Below, one piece after another: positions 1-12,879 of a DNA stretch of 64,000 nt. The stretch is from NCBI RefSeq assembly GCF_002865645.1, contig NW_020194575.1, forward strand, positions 1,365,247 through 1,429,246. The letters run 5' to 3'. This DNA comes from Hyaloscypha bicolor E (Eukaryota > Ascomycota > Leotiomycetes > Helotiales > Hyaloscyphaceae). The notes beneath the pieces were generated by a model. It saw only the letters and a list, made by a program, of their open reading frames with translations, did not search any database and was not told the DNA's origin. How positions within the stretch are numbered: the stretch's first letter is position 1; each line of letters starts with the position of its first letter. The position numbers and the translations under genes were made by a program.

Positions 1-2409
1 TTTTATATTCGCTGCTCCTAAGCTCTATATAATAACTTCTTATATCTTTATACTAGCCCGAATACTCCCGATTATTAGTAAGCTAATTATTAAAAGAGAA
101 AATATCCCTGCTTTAACCTTAACTTATTTTAATTACTCTTAGACTAGTTATATAGCCTGTAATTATCTAGTACTAAAGTTTATTACTAATATTAAGGAAC
201 TAGAGAAAGATAATAAGCTTATAAAGGCTAATATAAATAATATACCGGGAAATAAGAATATCTAGAAAAAGACTTCTTTTTAGGCAAACTCGGAGTTAAT
301 CTTATAGAAATTAACCTAGACTAGTTAATAGGAGAACTATACTTAATTATATCCTATAGCTTATCTTATAATAGATATTTAATTAATGTTTTTTCTTTTA
401 CTAACTCCGGAATAATTAGTTTCGTATTTATTAATACTTTTCTTATTATAGATATTATTACCTTTTTTAACTTCAAGTTCTAGTACTTACCTAAGCCTAT
501 TAGTATTAAGGGATATAATAGCAAGCTAGGAACCCATATTACCTACTTTTTAAGAATATATCTTATTATTAATTAGAGATAATAATATAATATTCCCTTA
601 TTAATTCTTAAGCTTGAATCTTATAACCTTATTCTCGGCTATAAATGACTAGAATACTTTAACCTGCTTTTTAATATCCGAAACCGATATTTAATATAGC
701 CCGAGCTTCTTTTTCTATTATTCTCGGTTATATAAGAGATTCTTATACCTCAAGAGGCTTTATTTCCTGTCTCGAAATACGCCCCTTATTCTAATTATTA
801 AATAAATATTAAAGCCAGAGACTATATATTTAATAAAAAGAACTAATAATAAGCTACTAAAAAGCAAGCTTTTATTAAGAACTATAATATAAAGAATAAC
901 TTTATTACTAACTTCTCTTTATATACTAGCTCTACTAATAATACTACTTTTAAATATAATTCTACTAATTCCGAATTAGATCTAGATAAAGAGCCTAAAC
1001 TAGTATTAGTTCCCTCTATTTCTTAGAAGCTAAAGATTAAATACTTCTATAAATAAAATACTTAAGATAGCTATTACTAAATAAAAGACTCTCTAGCTAG
1101 TATTATTTGTCTTATAGATATTTTATATTAGAAGAAACTATATATAGAAAAAAAGCTAGTAAAAGCTCTTATTATTAAAATTACTAGTATTAGTTCTATA
1201 AATATATATTATAACCTCTAATAATCCGAGAATAAAGCCTGTACTATAAGCTTCTATAAAATTAATAGCCTCTTTAAATAATAAAGAAAGCTCTTTCCGA
1301 AAGCTAATATTAAAGATTCTATTATTCCCGAATAATATATTAAATTTAATAGTATCTTTTTCAAGGAAGCCTCTAATATTTTACTTCCCTATTAGTTATA
1401 TATTTATAAGATATAATTAGAAAAGAAAACAGAGAGATATCTGAGATATAGCTCTTTATATAAGATAATAATAGCTAAATTAGAGGCTATAAAGAAATAT
1501 TTTCTAGAGAACCTTAATAAGAGTTTTATTATTTCTAGTTAATTACTATTTATAGCCCTTATTCTTTTTATAAAAAAGTCTAATAAGAGCCTATAATTCT
1601 ATATTAATTACTAGAAACTTAACTAAATTACTTATAAGAACTATTATTTTCTTTCTTTTATTAATAAAACCTTAGCTAAAATTAGTAGAGCCAAAATCTT
1701 TATAAAGCTTAATATTTATTAGGCCTTTTACTAAATCTATATAGACCCCAAATTAGGAGAATTAATAATATTTCATATATATTATAAAATATATAAATAT
1801 AAGGTTTTATTTTTCGAATTAACTAATAGGCTAGTTACTTACTAGTACTATATGAATAATATCCTATTTAATTATCTAGATAACTTTTATATAGCTTATT
1901 TAGATAATATTCTTATTTATTCTAATAATAAGTTAAAATATAAACTTTATATAAAGAAGATTCTTTAGTAGCTTTAGGATATAGGCTTATAAGTAAATAT
2001 TAAGAAATATAAATTCTATATTATATATATAAAATATCTCGGCTTTATTATTTCTATAAATAATATTAAAATCGACTCTAAAAAGATTATTATTATAAAG
2101 AATTAGGAAGCTTTTCGGGCTATAAGAGAAATATAAGCCTTCTTAGGGTTCTATAACTTTTATAAAAGGTTTTTTCGTAACTATAATAAGATTACTAAGC
2201 CTTTATTAAACCTTATATATATAAATATTTCCTTTTTATTTAATAAGGTTTATTAGAATACTTTTAAGAAGCTTAAAGCCTATCTTATATTATTAGCCCT
2301 ACTTTATTATTATAACTCAGAATAATAATTAATAATTAAAACTAATACCTTAGATAATATTATTACTAGTATTTTTTTTTAATAATATAATAATAAGTAA
2401 TATCCTATA
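1..2409 (+). mobile_element. Element C, left part: RIP-mutated Ty3/gypsy retrotransposon (pol)
   Basis: Plus-strand translation gives a decayed gypsy polyprotein full of stops, mostly TAA/TAG where CAA/CAG would fit. At about 1860-1930 the reverse transcriptase core reads YLDNILIYS (canonical YLDD). It is followed by the thumb region (KYLGFIIS, FLGFYNFYKRF) and by the start of RNase H just before 2409. The coding sequence then breaks off at the CTATA target site of gypsy A and resumes at 9089. The 5' end lies outside the window. The A/T bias and TA richness fit RIP. It is not functional. Confidence 0.8.
2405..2409. repeat. Target-site duplication of gypsy A (left copy, CTATA)
   Basis: CTATA directly before the left LTR. 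The identical CTATA follows the right LTR at 9084-9088. Five bases is the usual duplication for Ty3/gypsy integrases. Confidence 0.8.
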
Positions 2410-2683
2410 TATTACGGGTATAATATTTAGGGCTTAGAAAGTAAGGTAAAAGGTTTCTTATAAAGATAATTCAAAGCTAAGAAAGAGAAAACTAGAATAC
2501 AGGAGGCTATAAGGGAGTATATATACCCTATAGTATACTAGTCCCGAAGGGGCTTAGCCTTTTAAATATCTCTAGTATATTCTAAGTATACTTTTCTAGT
2601 AAGGCGGCTATATTATATATGTCTAGAAAACATCTGGTATTTGGCAAAGCATCTCAGATACCGGGTATCTAGAAATTATAATA
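2410..2683 (-). repeat. LTR of gypsy A (left; 3' LTR in element orientation)
   Basis: 274 bp, matching 8810-9083 along its length with mostly C/T and G/A differences. The termini read TATTAC on the left and ATAATA on the right, the RIP-altered form of a TGTTAC...GTAACA inverted terminus. It contains the family's AGATACC/GGTATCT dyad. Confidence 0.85.
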
Positions 2684-2785
2684 TTACTCTCTCTTTTGGA
2701 ATAAGCTCATTCCCGAGCTTTATAAAAGCTATTAATCTATCTAATTTTATACTATTCTCCTTTCTAAAATATTTCGGATATAGCT

Positions 2786-2822
2786 ATTATATATAAAAGG
2801 CCGGCGTCTTTATTATATAACC
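2786..2822. repeat. Recurring ~36-bp palindrome, copy in gypsy A
   Basis: Inverted-repeat motif with arms of the TTATATATAAAAGGC type around a CCGGCG centre, about 100 bp inside the 3' LTR of gypsy A. Similar palindromes lie at 10790, 16632, 22975, 37090 and 39631, in unrelated element families. Confidence 0.6.
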
Positions 2823-5800
2823 TAGAAAGGTTTATTATTATTTCTATATAGTTTTAGACAGGTATTATTTTTTATATAGTCTAGCTAATATTATAGGTTT
2901 TATAAAGATCCTAATATATTAATATTATTATTATAGAAACTTTATAAAACCAGGAGGCTATTACTTAGTACTAAAGCTAGATATTATACTAGATCTTTAT
3001 CCTAACTAACTTACTAAATTCTATACTTTAGCCTATTTCTTATTAGCTTAACTATAATAACTCGTTTAATACTATACTTTTATTTACTATTCTCTAGTAT
3101 TAATAAGAGTAGTTCCGGATTTACTTAATCTAGTAAAGAATTCTAAGAGTTTTTTTATAGCTTCTTTATATAAAAAACTAGATATATTTTTATGATTTCC
3201 GGTAGTTTTAGGAGAAATAAGTAGTTATACTATTCTAGAATCTCAAATAGATCCTCTATTTAGTTCCCTAGCTTCTGGCTTAAATAATCGGATTTCTAAT
3301 ACTTTATAATAACTTATACTTTATTTCCTATTTTGAAATTAATTAGATAGTAATATTTATTAGCTTATACTATATATTATTCCTATATTTACTTTATATA
3401 GCCTTAGGCAAGTTATTATAATTTATATAATTAATTTACTAATATTTTAGCTTTATTTCTATTTAGTTTCTCTTTAGGTAAATTAGCTTTAATAGGAAAA
3501 TTCTAGTCTAGAGAAATATAAGGCTTATAGCCCTTTTTAGTTATAAATAGGAACTAGCTAATAGTTTTATACTAAAGAAAGGCTTATTAATAATTAATTA
3601 TAGTAACCTATTTGTCCTAGTTATCCTAGTAATAGTTAATATATAAGTATAATTTCTAATTAAAGTACTAATTAATAATCTTTATTTATTTATTTATTTA
3701 TTTAGGGGTAATTAGCTATAAAGAGCTTAAGCTTTATACTAATTCTTATATAGAATTTGCTTTAAAAATCAGATATAAATTAGAGTTTCTAATCTAATAT
3801 AATTATTTCTGAAATACTTATTTAATATATTATATAAAGTAAAAATAGAAATACTAGTTACTTAGCTATAATTATATCTTATATAAGAATTATAATTAGG
3901 TACTTGAATAAGTAATTCACGAATATAGTAATTATATTATAGCCCGATTTGCTTTTTAAATAGCTCTTAAAGTTTATAGTAATATATTACTATAAGTAAT
4001 TAGGAACTAGAAGAAAATAAAGTAAACCAGGCTTCTTATCTCTAGGTATATATAATCTCTTATAAGTATAGTAATTACTATAGTATTAATTAATATCCTT
4101 ATTTATAAATAGCTAGTAATATTACTTCTTTAATAACTAATAAAGCTTTATATATCTAGAATATCCAGAAAGAAGTTTATTATATATTTTATGAATTAGG
4201 GCCGTTTATAAAAATAATCCGGGAATTATTTTATTCTCTATAATATAAAGTCTTCTATAATATAAAAGAAGGCTATTTTATAGTATCTAGATATTCCTTT
4301 TGGCTTAGGCTATTATATATAGCTTTTCTAGATCCGGTAATATATAATTATCTTATAGGATCTTATTTATAAGTTATAAACTATTATACTCGGCAGAAGC
4401 CTCTAATAGTGCTTTTATAAGGGCTATTATAATAGAATTTACTAGTAAAGCTTTTAAGAAAATATCTTCTTTTAGGGAAATTATGTTTTTAATAGAAATA
4501 TTTTCCTTTAGAAAGTCTTTAATATATACTTGGTTTTTGGGGCCAAATTCCGGATTAAGTAAGCCGACCTTATAAAGTATTACTATAAGCTATAAGTTAT
4601 AGATAATTTCCGGATTAATCTTATTTTTAGAAAGAAGTACTTGAGTTTATAGCTTTTCCTTAATCTAGCCCTAAGTATTTACTTTATTTTATTTTTATAA
4701 TAAAATATTTACTCGCTTATTCAATTTTCTAGAATAATATATAAGCTTAAAATAATAATAGAATAAGAGCTTAGCTTATCTAGCTTATTAAGAAAAGAGC
4801 TTCTTAGTAATTATAAAGTACTTTAAGGTATAGTAATTAGAATAGACCTTAAAAGAAGTATCCTAAAGACTTTCTAGCTTAGCTTTCTATTTCTCTAATA
4901 CTCGAACTATAATAAGTATTTCCTTATTATATATATTATAATTAAGCTTTACTAGAAATATAATTTTAGAAAAATAAGCTATAGGATACTAAAGGCCTAT
5001 TTCTGGGTCTTATTAAGAGAGTAGGCTAGTAATTACTTTTTTAGATATATTTATTTCTATTATTATAGATAGATCTAAATTATAGTATTATAAAACTAGA
5101 ATAGAAATTATAGCTTTCTTTAGGTAAGTAAAAGCCTCTCGATATTACTTGAATTACTTAAAGAAAATATTCTTTTTTATAAATAAAGTAAGAAGTCTAA
5201 TAATTTATTTATAAAAGTTATAGAAGCTAAGAAAAAACTATATGCCCTTAATTATTTTTAGGAATTACTAGTTATATATTACTTTAACTTTATTAAAATC
5301 TACTTTAATACTAGATATAAAGATAATAAAGTCCAAATACTTTATATATATAATTTTAAATTCCGATTTCTTAATATTTACTTAAAGGCTAGTAAAATAT
5401 AAACGGTCTAGTACTTTTTATATATACTATTTATACTTTACTAGGTTCTTTAAATAAATAAGAATATTATTAAGATATATTATATAAAAGTTATCTAGAT
5501 ATTTAAAGAAAATATTATTTATATAGTATTAATATATAGCCGGGCTATTTATAAGGCTTTTTTAGAAAATATTATATTTATATACTTTATAGTAAGTATG
5601 AAATATTATTAGCTCCTGAAAGTTCGGGTTTATAGTTATATAATAGAAAGCCTAGTAAATATTTAATTTAATATAGATTTTAGCCTTAGATAATTAACTT
5701 AAAGTTTTATTAATAAGAGAAAGAAGATATTAATTCTTCTAGATAATATTATTTAGGCGGCAGAAATTAATATAGAAATATAAACCTCTGTTTGCTTTCT

Positions 5801-8800
5801 TTATAAAAAGAACTAGTAAAGTAAAGAGAGCCTAACTAGCTTTAATAAAGCCTTTAGCTAGATTATTTTCTAAGAAATACTTGATTTCTAGAAGCTCTTA
5901 AATAGATTACTACTAGAGGAATTAATATCTAATATTTTCGGTTTTCTTTAGGCCTTTAATTTGAATCTTATAATTATATAATCTATAAAAAAAAAGAATA
6001 TTAGATTTTTTTTTAGAGAAAATAAAGGTATATTTCTTAAGTTCCGGGAATAATATTTCTATAGTTATTAAAGCTCTATTTCTTCCGGTTATTAATTCTC
6101 TAGGCCAGAAATAGCTTTTTTTTCCCGAGCTTTAAGCTTCTTATTAATCTTATAAATAGAGATTTGACTAATAATATTATCTTTTTTCTTAGTTATATAA
6201 TTAAATATTATAGAAATAAGAATAGCTAGGTCTAATATTCGCTTTTTATTAAGGACCTCTTCTTACTTCTTTAGTTTTTATTTAGGTATTATATCTTAAT
6301 TAGGCTATAGAAGCTTCTTTTTTATAGTCTTATATAATTTCCTCTAATTAGTTTAAAAGAAAAAAGATTATTTTAGAATAAAAGATTTCTAGAAATAGCT
6401 TATAATAGAATCTTATTAATTAGTATTCTTTTAATATTTCTTATTAGATTACTTCTTTAGCTATTATTATAAAGTACTAATAATATAACTAAATTATATA
6501 GATTTAGGCTTATTCTTTGGCTATATAAGCCTATATCTTCTATAATTAACTAGAATATTAATATATATTACTTATTTTCTATTAAGAATAATATTATAAT
6601 CTTTAAGATTTAGGATAATTATAGGTATATTAATACTTTATTTATTAATTAGAAGTAAGACTTCTATATATTTTTTAGTAAACTTAGCTAGCTTTTTATT
6701 AAAACCATATATAATATAGGATAAGGAAAGAAGTTATAGTTTTATTTCTAATTACTTTATAAGCTAAGTAAGTTTTATATTAATAAAAGTATAACTATTA
6801 GCTCTAATATTAATATGGGAAAATAACTTAATTCCTAATTCATTTATATTAATAATATAGGGTATTATAAGAGTATTTCCTTTTATTAGATAAGTTAAGT
6901 TAATCTTTACTAAATTTATATTATAAGCCCCTAAAATAGAGACTTTTTTTAGGAATACTTATTTCCCGGTTCTATATTAGAATTAGAACTCGAATTCTCC
7001 AAATATTTTACTAGAATAATATATTCTAGTAAAATAGGAACTAAGCCTAACTTAATTCTAAAAAAAGCTATCTTAGTTTCCTTATTATATAGAACCGGAT
7101 AATATCTAATATAGTAGCTAAATTTGTTATAATTATAGTATTTAATAATTAAGAGATCTTTATTCTTTATAGAATATTATTTGCATTTATAAAAGAATAT
7201 ATATTTAATAAGAGTAGTTAATATAGGCTCCTTGGGCTCCTTTTTAGAAAGATACTTTTTAGAAATATACAGGAATATAGTACCAGAAATAAACTTAAGT
7301 AAAATAGCTCTTATTTTCTTATATTTCTTAGTTTTCTTATATATAGCCTTAATTTACTAATTATTAATAGTATAATACTAAGTAAAGCAAGTAGTATTAA
7401 TAGAAGAATTATTATAGTATATATATACTAATTTCTAGAGCTTTAGTAAGAGCTTCTTATTTAGTTTATACTTAATATTTTAAAGACTAATATTACTTTT
7501 CGTAAATAGTTATAAGAAAAAAGTATAGAATTCCTAAAATACTTAACTAGAATATATTTAAAGTTTACTAAAGTTATAGCAAGTATTCTATATCTTATTA
7601 GAATTAGAATATAGCTTCTTTAGATAAGAATAGAACTCTGAGAACTAATAGTACTAATTTAGACTATCTTTATTTATATAAGAATTAGTTAGGGCAAGAG
7701 TATTACTAGTAAGTTTACTAGAAATATAAATAATCTTGAGATCTTTTAAGAAATATAAATTAGTATTTTCTTATAGCTTATTCTTAATCTAAACCAGCTA
7801 GTTATTAAAGATAGTATAATCTCTAGTAAAGAAAGTTAGATCTGGAAGTTTAGTAACTCTAGTATCTTTAAAAGAAATATAAGATATAGGGAATTTTAGA
7901 CAGAAATAAGCGAGAGATAATTTGGAATTCTTTTAAAAAAGATTTAAAATAGCTAGAATAGATAGAATAGAAGTAATTAGAGCTATTATAAGCTAATTTA
8001 CTATAGCTATATAGTATTTAATATTATTCTTAAGCTTAGTATTATAGAGCTTAATATTCTCGAGAATAGCTTTATTATAATTATAGGTATTCTTATATAA
8101 AATAGCTTTTTAAATATTTTCCCGGTAACTCTTTATAATAATATTAATATCTGAAAGTAAAATATTGGATTCCTTAGCCTATTTATATAATTCTCTGGCA
8201 GTAATATAATCTTTAGTCTCTAGAAGCTTTATAATAAAAGCAGAGAATTTTATTTTTATAGACTTATTTATAAATTCTCTAGAAATACTAATAAGATATT
8301 TGGTTTAAGAAAGGCTACTAATAGAATAACTTAAACTAGTAAAAGCTTTACCGGAAGCCTTAGTAGAAGTTAATATAGTTTCTAGTTATATAATATTCTA
8401 GAAAATTAACCTATTATACTTTTCCTTTATTATATTTTCTCTAGTAATCTTATTACCGGTATATATATAGGGCCTATAAGGTTATAGAATAGGGCTTAAA
8501 AGTAGTAGTTAGGTTACTGGCCTATATATATCTATTACTCTAGAACTTAGTTAAAGAATAGCCTTTTATTTAAGGTTTTTTAATTTTCGGGTTTTCGGGA
8601 AGGTTTCTAATATATTACTAGTATATATTTATAAAGATATAAATACCTGATTTCTCTAAGAGTTCTAAAGCTTTTTGCTTTTATTATTCTAGAATCTATT
8701 ACTTGTATTTCTGAGGTTCTATTATCTTAATAATACCTATATTTCTAATAGTTCTAAATTAGTTTATTTAAAATCCTTTATAAAATTAAAGAAAGTAAGC

Positions 8801-8809
8801 TTTAAATAC

Positions 8810-9083
8810 TATTACAGGTATAGTATTTAAGGCTTAGAAAGCAAAATAGAAGGTCTCTTATAAAGATAATTCAAAGCTAAGGAAGAGAAAACTAGAATAT
8901 AGGAGGCTATAAGGAAGTATATATATCTTATAGTATACTAGTCCCAAAGAGGCTTAGCCTTCTAAATATCTCTAGTATATTTCAAATATACTTCTCTAGT
9001 AAGGCAGCCGCATTATATATATCTAGGAAATATCTAATATCTGGCGAGATATCTCAGATACCGGATATCTGGGAATTATAATA
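8810..9083 (-). repeat. LTR of gypsy A (right; 5' LTR in element orientation)
   Basis: 274 bp, the same length as the left LTR. It is followed by the CTATA duplicate at 9084-9088, after which the RNase H coding sequence of element C resumes. Confidence 0.85.
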
Positions 9084-9088
9084 CTATA

Positions 9089-10730
9089 GTATTTTTCTTA
9101 AAAATAATAGTACTTATAAAATATAATTATAAGATATATAATAAAGAAATACTTGCTATTATATAATTTTTGAATTAATAGTATCCGGAATTTTAAGGAA
9201 TTACTTATTAAATCCAGATTTATATAAACTACTACTTATTAAAATACTTTATAATAATAAAGAAGCTTATAAATAAATAAGCTAGATAGGCTAAAGCCTT
9301 AGTTAAATACTACTTTATTATCTAATATAGATCTAGTAAATAAAATATAAAGGCTAATATTCTAATATACTAAAATAAAAGAAAAATACTATACTAAGGC
9401 CTTTTTTTTTTAAAACCAAGTTAATTTAAAGATATTTTAGGATCTTAGTATTAAAGTTAACTTTCTTTTCTTTCTCTAAGATAATAATAATAATCTTAAT
9501 AAAACAAATAATTTAGTTAAATAAATTCTATAAAATAACTATAAAGCTTTCTCTTTATAAGCTTTCTATAAATAGGTTAAATGAAATAATACTAACTTTA
9601 TTATAGAAAATAAGTTATTACTTTATTACAAACGACTTATAATACTAGAGAAATAGTTATATATAGATTTAATTTATAAAGTTTATAACTAAGTCTCTAT
9701 AATATATCTTAGTAAAAATAAAATATATAAATTACTATAGCTATAATATTACTAGAAAAATATATAATATAATATTATTTAATATATCTATAACTACTAA
9801 TTATATAAATAGGCAAATATCCTAAAAAATAAGACCCCTGGTTTACTTTACTCTTTACTAGTTCCGGACTACCTATAATAATATATTATAATAAACTTTA
9901 AATTAATACCTAATTTAAAGTCTAATTATAATACTATATATATTATAATTAACTAATTAAGTAAGTAAGCTATCTTTATATCTTATTATAAAATAATTAT
10001 AATAAAGAATATAATAAAGATATATCTCTGAATTATTTATTATTACTATAGTTCTCTAGCCTCTATTATTTCTAATTATAGTCTATAATTTATATTAGTA
10101 TTCTAGAAGAAATTTAATAGAATTCTAGATATAAAGCTAAAGTTATTAATAGTATATTACTTATAAACTAATAGATAAACGGAAATTATAAACTAATATA
10201 TTAATTAATAATTATATCTATATATTATATATTACTAAAATAACTAGAATAAATACTTGCTAATAATTAATTATATTTAATTTATCTTCCTATATAGCTC
10301 TATTAGTATATCCCTATATAAACTCCTTAATAATAGACTTCTATAAACCTCTTTTAACTAGTTAATTCTAATAATTATATTTCAAGATAAGCTAAATAAA
10401 ATAAAGGCTTAGTAGATTATAGGATAAATAGAAGATATTATAAAGAGGGGCAAGAAAAATATAAAATAGATATAAAAAAAAATAAAGAAATATACTAATA
10501 TTAAGTATTACCCTATAGATTTTAAAATAGAAAATAAGATATATATATTAATAAAGAAATAGAAGACGTAATACCCTAGCTATAAGCTAGATTATTAAAT
10601 AGCCAGGCCTTACCTAATCCTATATTAAGTTAGTAACTCCTATAAGATTAAACTATTTAAAAGTATTAAAATTCATAATATATTCTTCCCTAATTATTTA
10701 TATAAGGCTACTAATAATCTATTATCTAAT
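9089..10730 (+). mobile_element. Element C, right part: RNase H, integrase and tail of a gypsy pol
   Basis: This continues the coding sequence broken at 2409. It begins with the RNase H end (YNKE..AIIR-like and KYFTTTKKL-like words near 9130-9260), then the integrase region (about 9600-10300), then a C-terminal stretch (SNSYKIKLFKSIKIHN near 10640) resembling the end of fungal gypsy integrases. Stops are frequent and the remnant is inactive. It ends where a repeat shared with element E begins. Confidence 0.7.
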
Positions 10731-11030
10731 ATAATATAGCAGGCCATATTCGTTAAAAATTATATTATTTTAATGGTTTTAAAATTTAGGTTATATAATA
10801 AAGGCTATAGCCTTTTATATATAACTTTCAGAAATTATATAAGAAAGCTAGTTTTTCTATAGACTTAGAAAATAATTCTTTATAAGTATTTAGCTAATTA
10901 AGCTTTTATATACTATATACTATTTATACTTTACTATTTATACTTTTAATTTATTATTTTACTATTAAGTTACGTTTTATACTCTAGTATACTTTATATG
11001 GGTTTTTGTATTATTATAGTTTCCCTTCTA
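10731..11030 (+). repeat. Repeat R, copy 1 (3' end of element C)
   Basis: About 300 bp that aligns almost without gaps to 22916-23211. It begins near ATAATATAGCAGGC and ends near TTATTATAGTTTC. It holds a copy of the 36-bp palindrome at 10790-10825. It could be the 3' LTR of element C, but the 5' partner is outside the window, so this is unproven. Confidence 0.65.
10790..10825. repeat. Recurring ~36-bp palindrome, copy in repeat R (element C)
   Basis: The left arm GTTATATAATAAAGGCTA pairs with the right arm TAGCCTTTTATATATAAC. It is almost perfectly self-complementary and could form a long hairpin as RNA or single-stranded DNA. Confidence 0.7.
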
Positions 11031-11039
11031 TATATTTTA

Positions 11040-12860
11040 TAATAAGTAATATAGGGAGAATAGAAACTTTATAATTAAGATAATATTTTTATAAAATTCT
11101 AAGAAATATCTATAAAGCGGATTATTAACTTAGTAAGTTAGGAGAGAAAAATAATTAGAATTATTAAAGAAGATATTAAGCCAATATTTCAAAGTATAGT
11201 AGATTCGCGAAAATGATTATTCCAAAGATTTTTTGATTGAAGGATAAATTTTATAGAAAAACTTAAAATTCTTGGCCTTAATTCTTTGGCCAATTATTAT
11301 TATTTATTCAGCTCCAGCTCAAAACATTATGAACTTCTCGAAAAGATCAGAATAAAAGATGATAAGATAAATATGACATAAAAAGATTGAGAAAAGGAAT
11401 TAAAATGATTTGATCTTATATAAATTAATTATATAATTCATTATTATTTTTTTTATTTATATTAAAATCGATTTAAAAAGATTGAAAAGATTTAAGAGAA
11501 AAGAAAAAGATAAATCATAAGAAAAGAAAGAAATCTTCGAAGAGATCAAATAAAATATTATTAAATGAATAAAGGCAAAAAAAAAAATTAAAAATAAAGA
11601 TTAAAGTATAAATGATAAAATGAATTTTAATTCCTATAAAGGAGAAATATTTAGTAGAAAAGGATTTGAATCTTCGTTCGAAAAGATGATTTTAATTATG
11701 ATAAAGATAAGGCCAGAAAAATAATATTGATTTTTATTATATATTTAATTATTATATGAAATAAAGGCTTATGATTTCAGATAAAGATTGATTTCAGATT
11801 AAATATAAAAATCATATTAAAAAGAATAAATAAAGAGATAAAGAAAAAGAAAATATTAATCGGAGATTAAAAATAATAAAGATATATGATATGATCATTA
11901 ATATAGAATATCCGATTAGACATAAATTCAATGATCTCATTATAACTTTAATTATATTCTATGACTCTAATTATGAATATAGGAATTATAAAACCGGAAT
12001 CTATATTCCATAATATTACGGNNNNNNNNNNNNNNNNNNNNNNNNNNNNNNNNNNNNNNNNNNNNNNNNNNNNNNNNNNNNNNNNNNNNNNNNNNNNNNN
12101 NNNNNNNNNNNNNNNNNNNNNNNNNNNNNNNNNNNNNNNNNNNNNNNNNNNNNNNNNNNNNNNNNNNNNNNNNNNNNNNNNNNNNNNNNNNNNNNNNNNN
12201 NNNNNNNNNNNNNNNNNNNNNNNNNNNNNNNNNNNNNNNNNNNNNNNNNNNNNNNNNNNNNNNNNNNNNNNNNNNNNNNNNNNNNNNNNNNNNNNNNNNN
12301 NNNNNNNNNNNNNNNNNNNNNNNNNNNNNNNNNNNNNNNNNNNNNNNNNNNNNTACGAAAAGAATAAATCCGAATTTATCGAAATTTATAACAGAAAATA
12401 ATTTTAATCATTTTATAATAAATATTAAATATCTCAAAAAGGATAATTTATCCATTATCTTGTTTTTTTTTTTTTTTTTTCTTTAATATTCTATATAAGA
12501 CTTAATTATAATATTTGAAGAATTAAAGATGATATTATTCGATATCATTTTACGTAAGAGAATCAAATATTCAGATATAATTTCCGATATAATTAATTTT
12601 ATCATAAAAGATTAATATGAATTTTGATTGGAAAGAAAATCTTATGTTAACTATACCTCTCTCAAGTAGAAAGTGGATTAAATCGAATTAATGATATTTA
12701 AACCCTTTATTAAATTAATTTGATGATCATGAATGATCATTCCTTTTTCCTTTACGAAAGAATAAATCCGAATTTATCGAAAAATATAATAGAAAATAAT
12801 TTAATCATTAAAAAAGAGAATTTAATTATAACTTAAATATTTAATCTAAAAATATCTAGA
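11040..12860. other. AT-rich stretch without RIP signature, with assembly gap
   Basis: The base usage changes here. GAT, AAAG, TTG and ATG words are common while the TA/CTA/TAG words that dominate the flanking RIP-mutated DNA are rarer. Purines are enriched on the plus strand and there is a poly-T run near 12460-12480. I find no convincing coding region. The sequence just after the gap (12354 onward) recurs near 12754, so a short repeat surrounds the gap. It may be a mitochondrial insertion, a different class of spacer, or a mis-joined contig. Confidence 0.5.
12022..12353. other. Assembly gap (332 N)
   Basis: A run of undetermined bases. Any reading frame across it is an artefact. Confidence 0.99.
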
Positions 12861-12879
12861 AATTAATAGGAAATACCTA

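Larger units (their letters stand above)
2410..9083 (-). mobile_element. Gypsy A (family G1): complete but RIP-inactivated Ty3/gypsy element
   Basis: 6674-bp LTR retrotransposon in minus orientation, bounded by two 274-bp LTRs and a CTATA duplication. It is the same family as gypsy B at 30808-37509: the LTRs, the gag end and the pol region match in reverse complement. On the minus strand a gag zinc knuckle near 7.1 kb has its Cys/His positions changed to Tyr, and RT-like sequence lies at about 5.2-6.0 kb. Stops are dense in every frame, so no protein is made. It interrupts element C between its RT/RNase H halves, so it is younger than C. Confidence 0.85.

Noticed and set aside
11961..12401. 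Open frame of 146 codons
   Set aside because: Most of it is the run of N; only the few residues at each end are real, so it is an artefact of the gap.
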